The notes under the pieces were generated by a model that searched no databases, had not been told where the DNA came from, and saw nothing but the letters and a program-made list of their open reading frames with translations. Made by a program: the position numbers and the translations under genes. Shown here piece after piece: positions 63,860-64,000 of a stretch of DNA of 64,000 nucleotides; positions within the stretch are counted from its first letter, which is position 1; each line of letters begins with the position of its first letter. The stretch covers positions 1-64,000 of the forward strand of contig JAKAWQ010000003.1 in assembly GCA_021816925.1 (NCBI GenBank), read 5' to 3'. Origin of the DNA: Pseudomonadota bacterium. GTDB lineage: Bacteria; Pseudomonadota; Alphaproteobacteria; Acetobacterales; Acetobacteraceae.

Positions 63860-64000
63860 GACGGCGCACCGTGCCTGCTCTGTTTTTCGTGTTCTTCGTG
63901 TTCGCCGCGGCGGCCGCCGTGCGGGCCACGAGCGTCGCCCAGTATGCCGCCGAACGGCAGGCCATTCTCAATCATTACGCGGCGCTCGCAAAAAAGGTCG
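63856..64000 (+). CDS. DUF1924/SHP-type cytochrome, partial (cut by window end)
   Basis: Only the first 48 codons are present. MRRRTVPALFFVFFVFAAAA is a signal peptide, then SVAQYAAERQAILNHYAALA. By position and early sequence it is likely the SHP-type (DUF1924) heme protein that pairs with the cyb-dhc system. The heme motif would lie beyond 64000. Confidence 0.6.
   Translation, partial: MRRRTVPALFFVFFVFAAAAAVRATSVAQYAAERQAILNHYAALAKKV

Overview
The window is GC-rich DNA from an alphaproteobacterium, most likely a Rhodospirillales / Acetobacteraceae-type organism. This rests on the ribosomal protein sequences, a SAM-II riboswitch in front of metZ, a DUF4167 gene beside prmC, an FNR/FixK-type box, and TTGAC-type promoters with 16-17 bp spacers. 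The species cannot be named from the sequence alone.

Layout. (1) 1-3400: a 72-bp tandem repeat array abutting the stop codon of an RluC-type pseudouridine synthase gene, then rarA and a divergent SDR gene. (2) 3400-19990: one unbroken minus-strand str-S10-spc-alpha ribosomal run, rpsL to rplQ, including adk, secY, rpoA and tuf. It lacks fusA between rpsG and tuf, and a second promoter overlaps the adk stop codon. (3) 19990-23040: metE under a cobalamin riboswitch. (4) 23070-26580: a livF relic, then a small histidine kinase with a coupled small protein facing a DUF6502 gene and a DUF5666 lipoprotein gene. Two identical-half-site palindromes lie over the divergent promoters. (5) 26650-29810: two acyl-CoA dehydrogenases flanking an internally deleted enoyl-CoA hydratase, and a small membrane protein. 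(6) 29810-36460: an FNR/FixK-type box, tandem DeoC-family aldolases, two MFS transporters and a convergent leuCD-type dehydratase pair. (7) 36700-44880: NIPSNAP, MgtC/DUF4010 and M20 peptidase genes, a frameshifted secreted-protein relic, three Tad-type genes, an IS3 fragment, an orphan DNA methyltransferase and a shrunken secreted protein. (8) 44890-51340: housekeeping genes (pdxJ, folE, apaG, metZ, tRNA-Gly, DUF4167, prmC, marC). (9) 51450-57000: transporters and small enzymes interleaved with relics: GntR, a RES-Xre toxin-antitoxin pair, and a cysteine-protease-like gene with two in-frame stops. (10) 57000-64000: a DUF3035 lipoprotein gene, lspA, ileS, ribF, a MaoC hydratase, then a cytochrome b-diheme cytochrome c fusion running into a DUF1924/SHP-type gene cut by the window edge.

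How the parts work together. Methionine synthesis is controlled twice by RNA: cobalamin is expected to turn off the B12-independent methionine synthase MetE, and SAM is expected to turn off the sulfhydrylase MetZ. The most system-like unexplained locus is the kinase / DUF6502 / DUF5666 module with paired operators 42 bp apart. The accessory half also carries at least eight gene relics of different kinds (internal deletions, frameshifts, nonsense codons, fragments), which points to continuing gene loss. Very short tandem repeats sit in the leaders of rplO and ileS.
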